Shown here: piece by piece, positions 1 to 13,176 of the stretch
How the letters are laid out: each line of letters starts with the position of its first letter
Numbering within the stretch: position 1 is the stretch's first letter
Assembly: GCA_000499405.2 (NCBI GenBank)
Contig: HG738137.1
Span: forward strand, 9,473,459 to 9,537,458
From: Onchocerca volvulus
Taxonomy: Eukaryota; Nematoda; Chromadorea; Rhabditida; Onchocercidae
DNA length: 64,000 nucleotides
Direction of reading: 5' to 3'
Program-made: the position numbers and the translations under genes
Notes under the pieces: generated by a model
What the model was told of the DNA's origin: nothing
Databases searched by the model: none
The model's input: the letters and a program-made list of their open reading frames with translations, nothing else

Positions 1-1107
1 CGGCATTGATAGCTGCTACCAGCATATTATGTAGCGCTATGACCTGTAAATGGATGCAACCAATGGTACTCCTCCTCTAGCATTCTCGTTGTTGTTGTTG
101 TTTTTGTTGTTGTTGTTGTTTGTATCATCATCGTCATTGTCGTTGTCTCTGCTGGTGCAGCTAGATACAACGATGGCTGATGCTGTAGCTGCAGCTATCC
201 TGTGTGACAGACATGTTGCTAGAGATTCTCTGTATACACATGTACATATGTGCGTGTATGTGTGTGTATGTCTGTCTGTCTTTTTTTCCCATAATATCGG
301 AATTGTTGTTTACCTGTATGGACTGGAACATTTTTGTTTTTTTTTTATTACGGTAATAGTAGTGGTTGTTGTTGTAAGACTATTATTCTTAATACAGTTG
401 AAATGAATGAGGAAGTAATTACTGTGAAATATTAGATATAATAATGATGGATACTGTGTGAGAGATATGGTAGAAATGATTGATACTGTATGGCAAAGGA
501 AAAGTAACGATGATAGATATTGTATCAGAAGGTAGCATTTTTTAACAACATGTACATATAAGTGTATATGTATGTGTATGTGTTACTCAAAAGTTATATA
601 TAATAATTATGTTTTGCTACAGTATAATACGGAAATATTGTGGAAAATGTGGTTATAATGCTACGAAGTATTTAATAGTGATAATATGTTGATGATACAT
701 AAACAAAGTATGTAATGCAGTTGATAAAGTGGAAATGAATGAATTTAATAATATACATTTGATAGATAGTTTTATTGGCTATAAAATAATTAACCGATGA
801 GATTGCATATTGTATGTTGTTTGAGAATACTATGGGATGGATTATGAGAAATTCAGTGAGTGTGAAAGGAAATTTGATGAATAATATAAGTGACGAATTA
901 TTCAGATTAAGTAAAAGGACAAGTTCTTCTTTTTTTGTATCTCTGATATTGTTAAATTTCTTCAAGATCTTTGTTACATATATCTCTATTCGCAATGACA
1001 GAATAATGATTAGTTCATTTTAGCATCAGCAAGCAATAGAATCTATTCTTATTCGCGTCATTATTTATTGTTTTACAAATGAAATATTTGTATTTTTCTT
1101 TTTTCAG
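1..1107. other. Intronic or flanking sequence upstream of the first visible pbrm-1 exon
   Basis: No coding exon is recognised here. The stretch holds a TTG/TGT triplet run near 87-122, a short TG-rich run near 239-283, and AT-rich DNA ending in a pyrimidine tract and TTTTCAG just before 1108. Because the exon at 1108 starts in the middle of a BAH-domain protein, this is most simply an intron of pbrm-1, with the earlier exons outside the window. Confidence 0.55.
87..122. repeat. (TTG)n trinucleotide microsatellite
   Basis: About twelve near-perfect TTG/TGT units with one T-rich interruption. It translates to poly-Leu/Val in short open frames, which explains a spurious 118-residue ORF over it. 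It lies in presumed intron. Confidence 0.85.
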
Positions 1108-2365
1108 ACTTATAACTTATCATCGGAAGTCCTGGAACCGGAAATATACTACTTCAAAACTCCAATCGTCATGGAAAAGGTTTGTTTGAACTTTCAAGGA
1201 TTCAATTTGTTCTTATATTTAAATTGAAGAAGAAAAAATCTCGTTTTGGGGAATTTATATGTATTATTATTATTATTATTATTAATAGACTATTGCATCA
1301 TTTATTTTCTGCATTAATATTTTAAAGAATAAGTTTGATTTGCTTGCTTAATTTATACTTCTAGAAAAATCGAATATTTATGTTCTCTTTTTTTTAATTT
1401 TCGAAGTGTATGTATAAAATTATGCTAACGTTAAATGAGTGGAAAAGAGTTATTACCGTAAATCTTAAATGATATAGCAGAATTTCATATATTATTGATG
1501 AGTACATTAAATAAAAAGTGAAAGTGATGTTAATTTTGAACATTAATCTAAATCTTTTTTCGAATATTTCTCAAAAGTTTTCATTAGTGGGTGTTATTTA
1601 GAAAAAGTAAGGGAAAGATATCCGCTTCATAGAATTCTATCATCTTGTTAAAAGATTAGAGGCATGTTTTTAAGAAATGCGATAATATTACTTATCAGCT
1701 AAGCAAATACACTAACAAATACACTTGTTTGGTCTGTTGAATTCTCTCTTGGAAATTAGAAAATTTCAGTTTTATGTAGCTTCAATGATTATATCAAGAG
1801 AAGGAACACATAAAATAATTAGTGGTCATCGTATCTAAGCAATAGCCGATAATTTAGCTTGAACTTCTCTTTTGCTAATAAGCTCTCATCTCTTTTCCTT
1901 TTCTCACCTCCTTATCTTTTCTCTTCCCTTATCATTCCATCTTTTTCGTCATTAGTATTTTTCCATTCGCGTACTATTTTCTCTCATTAATTCACTTTTA
2001 TCTCTTAGCAAATATAATAAGCAAAGTATTATTGTATATTAACGAGCAATGAAAGAAAAAGGGTCTTTTTTTCTTTTTTTTTTCATAACATTTAAATACA
2101 TAAAAAAATTTCATTTCTAAAATTTTTCATCTGAATAGTTTTTCGCAATTAAACCTTAACAAATCTTTCAATTTCAAATATAAAATTGTTTCGTTGTTGT
2201 GAAATTGTGTAATGAGAAAAAAGAGAGAGGAAGAGAAAGAAAAAAAGAATTAGCATGCTATAAAGACTACAATTGAGTTTTCGGATAGAAGGGAGTGGGA
2301 GAAACAGTGAGAAATATTTCATTTATGATAAAATGAGACGTGATTAATTGATTTTGATGGTAAGC

Positions 2366-2396
<31 letters not shown>

Positions 2397-5300
2397 ATAA
2401 TCAAAATTGTCGTAAAAAATATTTTTGGGGGGCTAAGAAAGTGGATTAACAAAGGTTAGAAATGCGAATGAGAAAATGAAAGTAATGTGATTGATTTTTC
2501 GGAAAATTCAATAGTTGTAGTTTGACATGGAAAAAATATATAAATGAGAAGTTAGGCTGATTAGATTGGCAGAGATCGTGACTTCTCTTTATTGTCAAGT
2601 AATATTTCATTTGACAAAAATGCAAATCCTTATTCGAATTTAGAAAAGCGAAATCTGTCTTTATTGTTTGCGAATTTTCCTAATGAACATAAATACTGTA
2701 GTATACTGGAAATAAAATTCAAGGGAAATCATGGTTTGAAATCAATTATTTCTTATTTAATAAGGTGTAAGTGTTGTAGATTTCTTATATTATATCTAAT
2801 TTCAAGAAAAAAAAAAAATCGATACTAAAAAGTACTAAGTATGAGTGACTTTTTTTTTTTTTCTTTTTTTGCAAGGCATTTAAAAGATAGTATTCATTCA
2901 CTTAAAAAATCTGATTTTCAGAAACAGTGTTTGGAAGTCAAAATCGAGAATTGTCTGTCTGTCTATCTATCTATATATGTATAATAAATTGTTATTGTTT
3001 GGATTATTTTATATAATGAAGATTGGAATTAAAAAAGCATATATATATACTTTTTTGCAGGAGATGTCACCTTTACTGATGCATACTGGAAATTCATCAG
3101 TGCCAATGGAGCCGTTAGATGATATGGATGAAACAGCTTCGGAATCAAATGATGGCACAGAGCATACGACCGCAACTACTGCTACTCCTGGAAAGGTATT
3201 TAAATATGAATGTATCATAAATTAAATTCGGTATTTTCCGTGGGAGTTAAAGTTTTTCGATAATGGATAGATCAGATATAGCGTATGCGTAGTTTTCCAA
3301 ATGGAGGCCTATGATGTTAGCCATTGAGATGGTAATTTTAGGAATTGGTGACGTGGTTAGCGGCACAGCCAAAACTTAATGCGCGATCCAAAAGTGGTTA
3401 TATCTTATTTTCGGCTGAAGTCCGAAAAAAGGTGATGCAAGAGAATCCAGAAGCTGGTTTCGGCGAAGTTAGCAAAATTGTAGGCATTGAGGTAATGCAT
3501 TTGTTACCGAATACTGAATCTTATGGATAGGAATTTAATTTAGCCACATTTTATGTGAGTTCAGTGGACTTTATCTTTGCTCCTTATAGTGGAAAAAACT
3601 GTCAGAGGAACAGAAAAAACAGTATGAAGTTCGAGCAGAATATATCGCAAATGAGCGGGCAAAACAGGAAGCACGTGAACCGCCTCATATGCGAATTTTA
3701 GTGAGTATTTTCCTGTCACATAGGAATTAGGTATATTAGATTTTGACAATTTTTTAGAATTTAATGTTTCTTATTCTTCAATTTACTACATTAATTTTTG
3801 TGAAATAAAGGAAGCTGAGCTTCTTTCAAGAATATGCAGACGCTGATATTCTTGGAAGAATTTGGAGATATAAAATCTATTTTGATAAAGGTCCATCATT
3901 ATCAAAGTTTAAGCCTGGGCAAATTCGAGTATATATGTGCAAATGGCAGACGTGTGACTTCCAGTATGATAATCCAGAAGAATTGTATGACCACGTAAAA
4001 ACAGTACATACTTCCCAGATTGGTAAGCAATATGCAGTCAAACATTTTCGATTAATAAGTGAGAATTGAAAGAGAAGTTTCGCTGCATATGAGATGTTTG
4101 TAAGCATGAGCAGAAAATTTGTAAGTATGGAGGAGTTGATAATTTTAATTTTGATTTTTAGATTTTTGATTCATTATGTTTATTCTTTTTATCTATAATT
4201 CTTTTTGCAGTAATTGATGGTGAAAATCAATTTGTATGTTTATGGACATCATGTTTAAAGTACAGGAAAGATGGAAAGTAAGTGATTCCTTTAAAATACA
4301 AATTTAACATGCTAACAGTTGAATATTTTTCTGTAATATTCATTAATATCATTACATCATTTTCAGACCATTTCCTTCTCTTCCACGTCTTCATCGACAT
4401 ATTAAAGAGAAACATCTAGCAACATCAGCCAAATCGATATACCCAAATCAGAGGAGCAAGTAATTCTAATCTCCTATTTATAGGCTTTAATATTAGAACT
4501 TGGTTTCGAAAAGTTTTTTCAAAATCTTTATTTTCGTTTCGAAATTTTTTGTTTATCAAAATAGAAAGCAAATTCGTAATTTATAGGAATTACATACCGA
4601 CCTATGTGCCTGGTTCGTCTGCCTCATCAGTTACTCCTGGAACAACAACATTTGTAGCTGTTCAACAACCGACAAATGGACCTCAACAAGTTCATCAAAC
4701 TTATACAATCCAGCAAGCGCCATTAACATATGTTACTCAGGTGAGCAGTTCAAAAATACTCAGTTTTTATTATAATGAGTTTCTCTGCATCTCATCTAAA
4801 TAATTCGTTGCGAACAATGATTTATGCAGATGAGATGCGGAAAAAACAGGAGTAGCAGATTTTGCGTTTAAGTACCACTATCTAACATAGCAAAACTATC
4901 TTATATTAGAAGTTATCGTACTAATAAGCGAATGGCTTGCTATAGAAAAACTGGAATTGATTTTTTGGTCTTTATTATCTTATCATCTATAAATGTTGTA
5001 CTAAATTTATCTTAGTATCGTGAACTATTTCATTGTATTCGAAATTTTTTGAGGATTTCATGTTTTTAGGCAGTAGTTTCAACCCATCAAATTGTTGCCA
5101 ATGGATATGTAAATGGGACTGCAGTAGCTGTAGCCCCAACGGCTTATTTGGCAGCTACACCAACTGTCGTTCATACTAATTCCCCTCACGGTTATCATCC
5201 ATATCAGCAAGTACGGCAGGTAAATTTTTTCTTTTTTTTTTTTCTTTCAGTGGAATGCACACAAATATTTCGATGTAGGTTTATTGCTGATATTGCATTT

Positions 5301-7264
5301 TAAGATATAAACCATAAAATTTTATTACTCTTCAAAATATTTTAAGCTCTTTGATTTTTTTCAAATGCAGTTGAAATAATCAGATCTCGAAGACATGGCG
5401 TACTCTTACTTTATGCTTCTTTGCTTCTCTGTTCATGTATATTTTTGCCATCCTTAACTTTTCTGCTTGTAGTTATCAGTGGTGTAAATGAGATGTCAAA
5501 AGTTCGGGAAATTCTTATTTCTATTTGCATACAAATTATTAGTACAACTGACAATATTTTTGTCACAAACTTTTTAACAAATCATTAATTACTGATTTTT
5601 GCGATGACTTTGCGATTTTACTCATTTCTTATCCTATTATATGTTGCGCTGTCAAAGAATTTTGGAATGTTTCTTTTCGTGTCCGCATTGAATGATGAAA
5701 CGTTATATCTTTTAAAATGGATGGAAAATTGCAACGCTAGAAAAAATTGAAATCTGTATAAATACAGTCATATATAATCTTTCATGAAGAAGAAGACAAT
5801 ATATTGTAATATTTTGCTCTCATTTTTAATGTCGTTTTTCTTTTTATCAGTTCTAATCTTAACGACAATTTTTCTTCTGCAGTAATCTTGACAGTTGTCA
5901 TAGCAATAATATAGCAGCAGCAAACAGTGTTATGTATATTTTGTGTTGTATATATCATTCATCTTTCAATGTCACGTCAGATATATATTAGATTATCATA
6001 ATTTCCTAATCGAATTTTACTTTCAAAATCTTTGATTTAAAAAAAAAAAAAAAAAAAAAAAGGAACGGAATAGATGGATTACTTTAATATATTGCTCATT
6101 TGAGAATAATCAGTTTCCATTTTTCGACTTGTCTGCTACACATTCTTTTCTTCGATTTATCTATAATTTTAATCGATAATGAGAAAAGGTCGGATGTAGT
6201 TAAATTGAAGTTGGCAAATAAATAGCTTCTTGTTATTCTTCATGCCAATCTTATCGCTCATAATAATCTAATATTTTTCAGTCTTTTATGTCATTTTTTT
6301 TAGAATGATTTGAGGAAGGAAATAAGGAAAAAATAAGGGAAAATATCGTTATTTTTTTTTCAAATACTGTTATTTTAGCTTTAATATGCAGTAATATAAT
6401 TAAATGTTACTATTAGGTCACGGCATCTGCTACTCAACCAATTGCTGTAGCAGCGCAAAATTACACGGCAGTACCATTGCAAACAGTGAGCTATTCAGCG
6501 CCATCTACCTCACAGCAACCATCTCCGATTATAACCGATCCAGGTCGAACTATTGTTCAAGCTCCGAAACCGGCACAGCCTGTATTTGTTGCTCCGCCGA
6601 ATACCGTGCAGATCAAGAGGGTTATGCATTCCGAAGTGTATCTAAAGTATGTTTTAGTTTTTTCTGGGTTTTTTATATTTCGATGTTTTCCTAGTTTGTG
6701 TACATTCAGCTATATATGTGATTGTTGATTAGATTATTAATGGCTCAATGATACAAATCAGAAGGTTATAACTGTAAGATACGGCATATAAATTGGGAAT
6801 GAGTTACAAAAAGATGTAAATTGTCATTACAACGTTGAATTTTAGATACATAGAATCTTTATCAACCAGTCAACAAAGAACTGTGAGTAAATATAGTAGG
6901 AGTTTATTGGCAAACCAAAGGAATACAACACCACCACAAAAGATTTCGACAACGCAGTGGCTAAAAGTGAGCTGCTTTTATAGTTTTTCTAGTAATTTCT
7001 CAATGCTTGCAGGCGAAATTTTTTAATAGTAATCTTCTGTTAACATTTTGAAAAAGATTTTCTTATTTGAAAGTTCAATTTAAATTTCATCCAAATCCAA
7101 GCGAAATTATTAGTCGAATTCCAAGGTTGATGGTATTTCAGGAAGCTAAAGATAATGGTGTTAGGGATGAAGAAGTAGTGAAAGCATTATGGCGGCTTCG
7201 TGATGCTTTATTAGAAAGTACGGTGAATATAGCACGTGAAATGGATTGTACTGGTCCGCAATGA
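1108..7264 (+). CDS. pbrm-1: Polybromo (PBRM1/BAF180 family), 3' partial
   Basis: C-terminal 537 residues of the bromodomain/BAH subunit of the PBAF SWI/SNF remodeller, a nuclear protein. Coding exons: 1108-1179, 3061-3195, 3342-3491, 3590-3700, 3815-4022, 4211-4277, 4367-4459, 4587-4740, 5070-5219, 6417-6646, 6846-6966, 7142-7264. They sum to 1,614 nt and stay in frame. The first two exons match the end of the second BAH domain (IYYFKTPIVMEKEMSPLL). Exons 3-4 form an HMG box (KSGYILFSAEVRKKV then IEWKKLSEEQKKQYE). Exons 5-7 carry two zinc-finger-like Cys2/His2 sets (YMCKWQTCDFQYD..HVKTVH and VCLWTSCLKYRKDG..HRHIKEKH). A Gln/Thr/Pro-rich linker follows. The end matches the vertebrate tail: HSEVYLKYIESLS, an STTQWLK motif and ALWRLRDALLESTVNI. 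The 5' bromodomains and first BAH lie off the window. The acceptor at 3814 (AAGGAAG) is atypical and is the weakest point of the model. Confidence 0.9.
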
Positions 7265-7307
7265 TTTACTTGTTTTTCTTTCTTTTTTTTTTCTTTTTTT
7301 TAAGCAA

Positions 7308-7313
7308 AATAAA
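7308..7313 (+). terminator. Putative polyadenylation signal of pbrm-1
   Basis: AATAAA 44 nt after the stop codon, following a T-rich run. Position and motif fit a nematode 3' end. No transcript evidence is available. Confidence 0.55.
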
Positions 7314-10300
7314 CTTAATATGTTGAAGATCATGGTAGTTTATCCTTGATTTTCATTGTTACTTATCGTTTATTTTCGTTTCTTTTGTATATTTATGTAT
7401 GTGTATGTCATGATGCTTTAAACAATTGTATTACTTTACTATGAGCTGTTCTGTTGTTTAGAGAAATCTCATAGTGTGAGATGCTGTCTTTATTACTGAT
7501 ACGCAACCACATTATAAGCATAACATATAGTGGTTTATTTATCCGGGTTACCTGCCTTCTTTTTTCAGGTCAGTCTATTCGTTACATTCCTGAAATGCTG
7601 AAAAGACTGGAGAACATATTTTTTTTGCTTTTCAGTACTCTGAATAATTCATCTTATTTCCATTATGAAATAATCAAATTGATTTTGAATTATTATTTCG
7701 TTTTCATTCCCAAGGGCCCGGTCTTAGTTCGGATTTCTTTTTTCTTCTTTTTTTCTTTTTTTTTTTTTTTTTTTGAATTTAATTGTCTTAGGAATATAGC
7801 AAATATATGAAGTTTTTAAAGTCGTCTTGCAATTTGAGGAAACTTATTAGAACTCTTTCATTTGGTTTGAAGAAGCTCTTTCCTTCAATGTAGATGCGTG
7901 ATACTTGCTTATTATAAAATAACTAGATAGGAAATGAATTTGGTGCTACTTAGGACAAAAATCGGTGCATTCATTCTATAAGATTTCAGAAGGAAGGAGT
8001 AGTGTAATTTTGTCAGTATTGGCGATCAGCGAAATTCGAAATGAAAAAGAGAGTTACGTAACTTTAATTGGCATTTCAATATAATTTTTAAATAGTAAGT
8101 CACTAATAAAAATAAGATTAAGCCGACAATTAATTGCCATTTTTGTGGTTAATAACTTTTGTTAAGTTCTATTGAATGGCTTCCTATTGTCTCATCACAT
8201 TTGATTTTTTCAGTTTCTTTATGCATGGTCTCATTACTATTGTTTTTGTCTGTTTTCCTGAAAAAACAATTAACAAAAGTAAACAGTTTTGTTTATCGTT
8301 ATTTGGAATTATTATCATAAAAAACGAAACAATATACACATATCTTTTGAAGCTCGTAACCATTACACTTTTAAGTCATTTAAGAAAAATAAGCTTTCAT
8401 TCCTTATCGGCAAATATTTGAACGGGAAGGGAAGGTAACTTTTATTTCAAATATTTAGTTGAGTGATGAAGTTAATGAATAATTGGTCCTATTTGAATAA
8501 AGTGTATTTTTAGTTCCAGTTAGCAAGCATTTAAACGTATGATAAAACTTTTGAGTACTCAATTTAGAAGAGGGAGATGTGCTGTTAGTTTCGATTAATA
8601 AATATTGGACGGATGGTAAAAGTAATGAATAATTATTATGGTTTAAAAAAAGAGGGAAAGTGTATTTTTAGTTTCAGCCAATTAATATTTGAATGATTAA
8701 TAAAATAAATAATTAGTGCGATTTAAAAAAAAAAGGATATAAGTGACAATGTCATTGATAATTTGTCAATAACTGACAAAAAATTTGTACCTCGACAAGC
8801 AATGGATTAATCAAAATTTGCTGGGGAAATATGGCAATGTAATTAAACTTTCCCAAACATTTGTCATTTGATATTTTCTAATGATATGAAAAACAAAATT
8901 CGAAGAATACAAAAATAAATCTTTTAAACAATAAACAATGAAATTTCTTTGCAAGATGGATTTGAAAAGGTTTGATTTAATTGCATTTTATTAAACACAA
9001 TTTATAGTTTCTTTTATATTATCACCATAACAATTGACAGTATTATTGTCTTTTCTATAAGAAGAAATACTTGTTCAAAAATTAAATTTGCATACATAAT
9101 TACATACTTAAAGAATCTTTAGGCACATGTAAGAATTTTTTAGTACGTCTTTTTTTTCTGATCTGTGAGAAGGATGGGAAATAAGCTTTTTAAGTTATTA
9201 AGTTTACATATATATATATATATATAAATCAAAATGAATGATTAGGAATACTTTTACCGAAAAAATAAAACAAATTTGATAGCTTACAACTAGTATGATG
9301 GTAGATTAGATGATAAAATCGCACTAAAGAAAAATTAAACTGAAACTCTAAAAGAGATAAAATATAAATTATTAAATTAAAAAAAAAACTTTATGCTTAA
9401 TTGAGCATTAAGATTTAAAAGGGTAAAAAGGACAGAATATGTCAGCAATCTGATATAATATTCAAAAATTGTTAAAATATAATATTTAAAAATAAAATTA
9501 GTTGAAGCTAATCAGATGTTCAAATTTTTAACTTAAAAAAAAATGGTAAATTAGATTATGAGACAAATATTTTAATAAGAAAATCCAAAAATTTAATCAA
9601 GCATCAAATATTTTAACAATAAATGAAAATTTTATCAAGCATCAAAATTTTTAATACGAAAATTGTAAATTTAATTAGATGTCAAAATTTTTGATTCAAA
9701 AAAAAAAAAAAAATAGTACTAAGCATAATTTAGTAACATAAGTGCAAAAAATTTGAAAAAATTTTCTTTTCCATATTCAGAAATACAAATAAAGAAGAAG
9801 AATATTCTTTTTTGAATTGACTAATTTGTGAAATGTTGGACATTTTTTCAAGTTTGTGCAACTAATTTAAGGCATTAAAAATCATAAGTATCAATGGTTA
9901 AAAACTTTAAACAATAGAGATATATGGAATTTTTTATCGATTAATTTTTTTTTTTTTTTTTTTTTTCCGAGATATTCTTATACCGTATGACATATAAAAA
10001 ATAAAAGGATAAAATGTCGTAAAAATATGGACTCGAAAAATTTCCAAATTTTGGTTAGCAAAAGACAATTAATTTTTGTGAAATATTTGTGTCAAGCGTA
10101 GTTTCATAATTAATTAATTGTTAATTGCTCTACAAAGTCTAATAAATTTGTAAAAAATAATTTATTTTGTGGAATTTAACTTCTGTCTTTCTTTTATATC
10201 CATGATTTTAAATGTTGTATTTTTGTTGTAATATTATAATAGTTTCTATTAATTTACGTCGAGCTTTTTGTATCAATTGATAATAAGGATTAAATTTCAT

Positions 10301-13130
10301 AAATTGTTGTTTTTTAAAAATTCAAATTGAAATATAATCTTCAAACGCTAATAGAAATGAAATTTAATGCTATTTTAATGTTTATTTGTCATTCGTTAGC
10401 ATTATCATGAGTGGTAGAATTAAATTTCATGAATTATTTTTTTTTCAATTTAAATTAAAACATGATTTCAAACCATACTAATGATTGTTTCTGTTTACTA
10501 CTAAACATTAAAATAATAAGTAAGCATAATTATTTTTCAATGAATTTTACAATTATAAATAATTATTTTTCGAAATTTTGCGCAAATTTTAAAATAAATT
10601 TTTTTTTTTGTAACAAAGTTATTTTTTATAATAATTATTACAAAAAATGCTACGTTTACACTAATATTAAATAAGTAATTGTTTTCTTATTTATAAAATG
10701 CAACAAAAATTTTGACAATAATACAATATATGTGCTGAGGTTTCATAATTGAATTTCCAGAATTTCAGTATTAAATTAAAATTCCGAATTTTGTCAATCT
10801 CAAATAATATTAATTTCATCATTTCATCTCAAGGATTTTATTATTAAATTTAAATTTCAAATTTTCGCAAATTTCAAATGATATTCTCGTTATTTTATTA
10901 CCGTATATGTTAAACTTCAGTGCCAAAATAATTATTGATAATATCTATAGGAGAAATATCTGAAAAGATTATTCAGCAATTATAAAAAGAAAAGAAAAAC
11001 CAAGGAAAAAAGAACCATTTAAGAATTTGCTGGTATTTGCACTTTATGATTCATTTCGAAAATTTTTGAATTAAATATTTGGTATTGATCAGAAAACATA
11101 AGGGACTGAAAATAATTTTTTTTTAAATAATTGAAATTTTTTACTGAAATTATAAAGATGAATCTTTCCACAATAATTTTAAATTATATTATTGAAAATG
11201 TCAGTTAATTCACGCATAGATAATGACACTGAAATTAAATGACGAGAAATGCTTCTGTTAAAACGTTAAATAAATCCGGTTCGATTATTTTCCGAATATT
11301 TTATTTTATCACTTCAGATGTGAAATACATTTTCTTTGATAACTATCTTATTTTGGCTTTTTTTTTTCGCTCATAAATTCTTTTTTCCTTTTTTTTCATC
11401 CATCGTTTTTTCTCTTTTTCGTATGTCGTTTTAGTAATTTCAGATATAGTTTTTCAAACACAAATTTCAAGTTTTTATCAGTCAATTAATTTTTTAGTAA
11501 ATTTATTTTTAACAGTTTTATGCTTAACAAATTCATTTTCTTTTCTAACAAATTTTATTTTTTGAAACAATCATTTTTTTTGGAACTTTTTCTTTTTTGG
11601 ACGAGAGAGAAAGAATTCGTATCTCAAATAATCATTTAAATTAAATTAATAAATGAACTCATTTTTTTTATCGCATTGGAACTCGTTTATTTATGAAGTA
11701 CTTGAAACTATTCTTTGGAGTATATACATCTATAAAATGCTTTTTTCTTTATTTTACAAAAATTTATTAAATTGAAAGCATTGGGATTTTAAAAAATTAT
11801 CTTAATATTAAATTATCTTGTAGTCTTTCAATAAAATAATTTGCGCTAACATAGAAAAGCAAATTCTTTTTAACATTATTCAGTGCCCTACATTTAGAAT
11901 TAGAAAATTTCAATTTAGAATAAACTAATGTCATTTTTTAATTAATTTAAATAATGAAAGGAGTGCCTATAGTACCATCCTTCATCCTTCTAATCTACCA
12001 TTTGATATAAAACACAATTTGAGATTCTAAAATGTCATATCTGATTTCCGTTAAAATTTTTGAAATTCAAATCATTATTTAATAAATAGAAATTAATACA
12101 GAAAAGTTAAAAAAAAATCCTGAACATTCATGATACAATAGAAATTCACATAGATTTATACTAATAGGCTGTGAGAATAGTGCTGTAGTAACAAACAAAT
12201 CTCAAAAACTTCATTTTTAAATTCTTGAACTTGTCAGAACTTACTACCATTATCCATTCTTTCTGGACTGAAATTCTCCATTTAATTGGCAGTTGAGAAT
12301 ATTAAATTTGTATTATTTGATAACATAAGGTATGTGACATCGTCTGAATTATGTTATGGAGCATTTGACCTGAAATTGCTCCATAAAAACTATCGCTATA
12401 CCTGTACTTTCCGAACTATTCTTTTTTCTTTTTCTTTTTATTGATGTCGAAACGATCATATCCAATTTATATAATTCAGCAATAAGAATCATCCATTATT
12501 TCGACATATATAAACTGTCCATTCTTTTCCGACATACCTTGCCGCTGAGATATGTAGTAAGCAATTATTACCAAATTCCTCAAATTCAATACATTTGACT
12601 AGAATTATTAAACATCTCCTCAGATTCACCTGACCTCAGAAAACAGAATCCAACTCAGAATCCCTCTCATGTATCTTCACATTGCTCCAAGGCTTTATAT
12701 CCGGTCTAGATGGACCTGGCCGGGTCACTTATTCTTTTTCCTTATCAGCTGTTCTGCTTTTGGTTGGCCTAGTGGTTTTATTCTCCTATGTGCTTTTATG
12801 TTTGTTGGTAGTGAGTTTGCTGTGCAATTCGTGCTTTTTATTAAGTAGATGGCAGGAATTCATGAAATAACGTTCAATATATACGATACCCTTTGACCCT
12901 TCACCCTCTTCCTCTATGGTAAATTTACCGCGGGAGTGAAAAAAGAATGACCTGCTCTCAAATTGTATTTGGCAACGTGAACCAGTTTATTGGTCGTTGG
13001 ATAATTATATATTTTTGATTGTTTTTATTTTGAAATTGATTTCTATCGCATTCCTATATTTATGCATACGATTAAGCATTTAGGCATTTTATTTAGTGAT
13101 TAGTATATAAATAAGCACTGATTTAAGGTT
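7314..13130. other. Gene-poor AT-rich spacer between pbrm-1 and nom-1
   Basis: No recognisable coding exon, tRNA or rRNA was seen in about 5.8 kb. ORFs of 60-109 codons exist (for example 7481-7810, 8176-8421, 12682-12870), but they are hydrophobic or low-complexity translations of T-rich DNA with no family resemblance. The only structure noticed is the decayed AT-rich repeat at 9490-9705. Confidence 0.6.
9490..9705. repeat. Decayed AT-rich tandem repeat
   Basis: Phrases of the type TTTAATCAAGCATCAAA..TTTTAA recur about every 45-50 bp: near 9509-9530 (CTAATCAGATGTTCAAATTT), 9592-9615, 9633-9653 and 9673-9695. The copies diverge by several substitutions and short indels. No coding potential was seen. 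Confidence 0.5.
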
Positions 13131-13142
13131 TTCTTTTCTTAG
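13131..13142 (+). promoter_or_regulatory. Candidate trans-splice (SL) or 5'-UTR intron acceptor for nom-1
   Basis: A pyrimidine run ending in TTTTCTTAG precedes the presumed start codon by 34 nt. No coding exon is visible upstream. In nematodes this arrangement is typical of a spliced-leader acceptor, though a 5'-UTR intron would look the same. Confidence 0.45.
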
Positions 13143-13176
13143 AATATATTGGCCTCAAGAAGGAAATTGCAACGTG

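Noticed and set aside
50..406. 118-codon ORF rich in Leu, Ser and Val at the window start
   Set aside because: It is generated by the TTG and TG microsatellites and has no domain. It lies in presumed pbrm-1 intron.
12682..12870. Hydrophobic 62-codon ORF as a small membrane protein
   Set aside because: Leu/Val-rich translation of T-rich DNA with no supporting signal and no known family.
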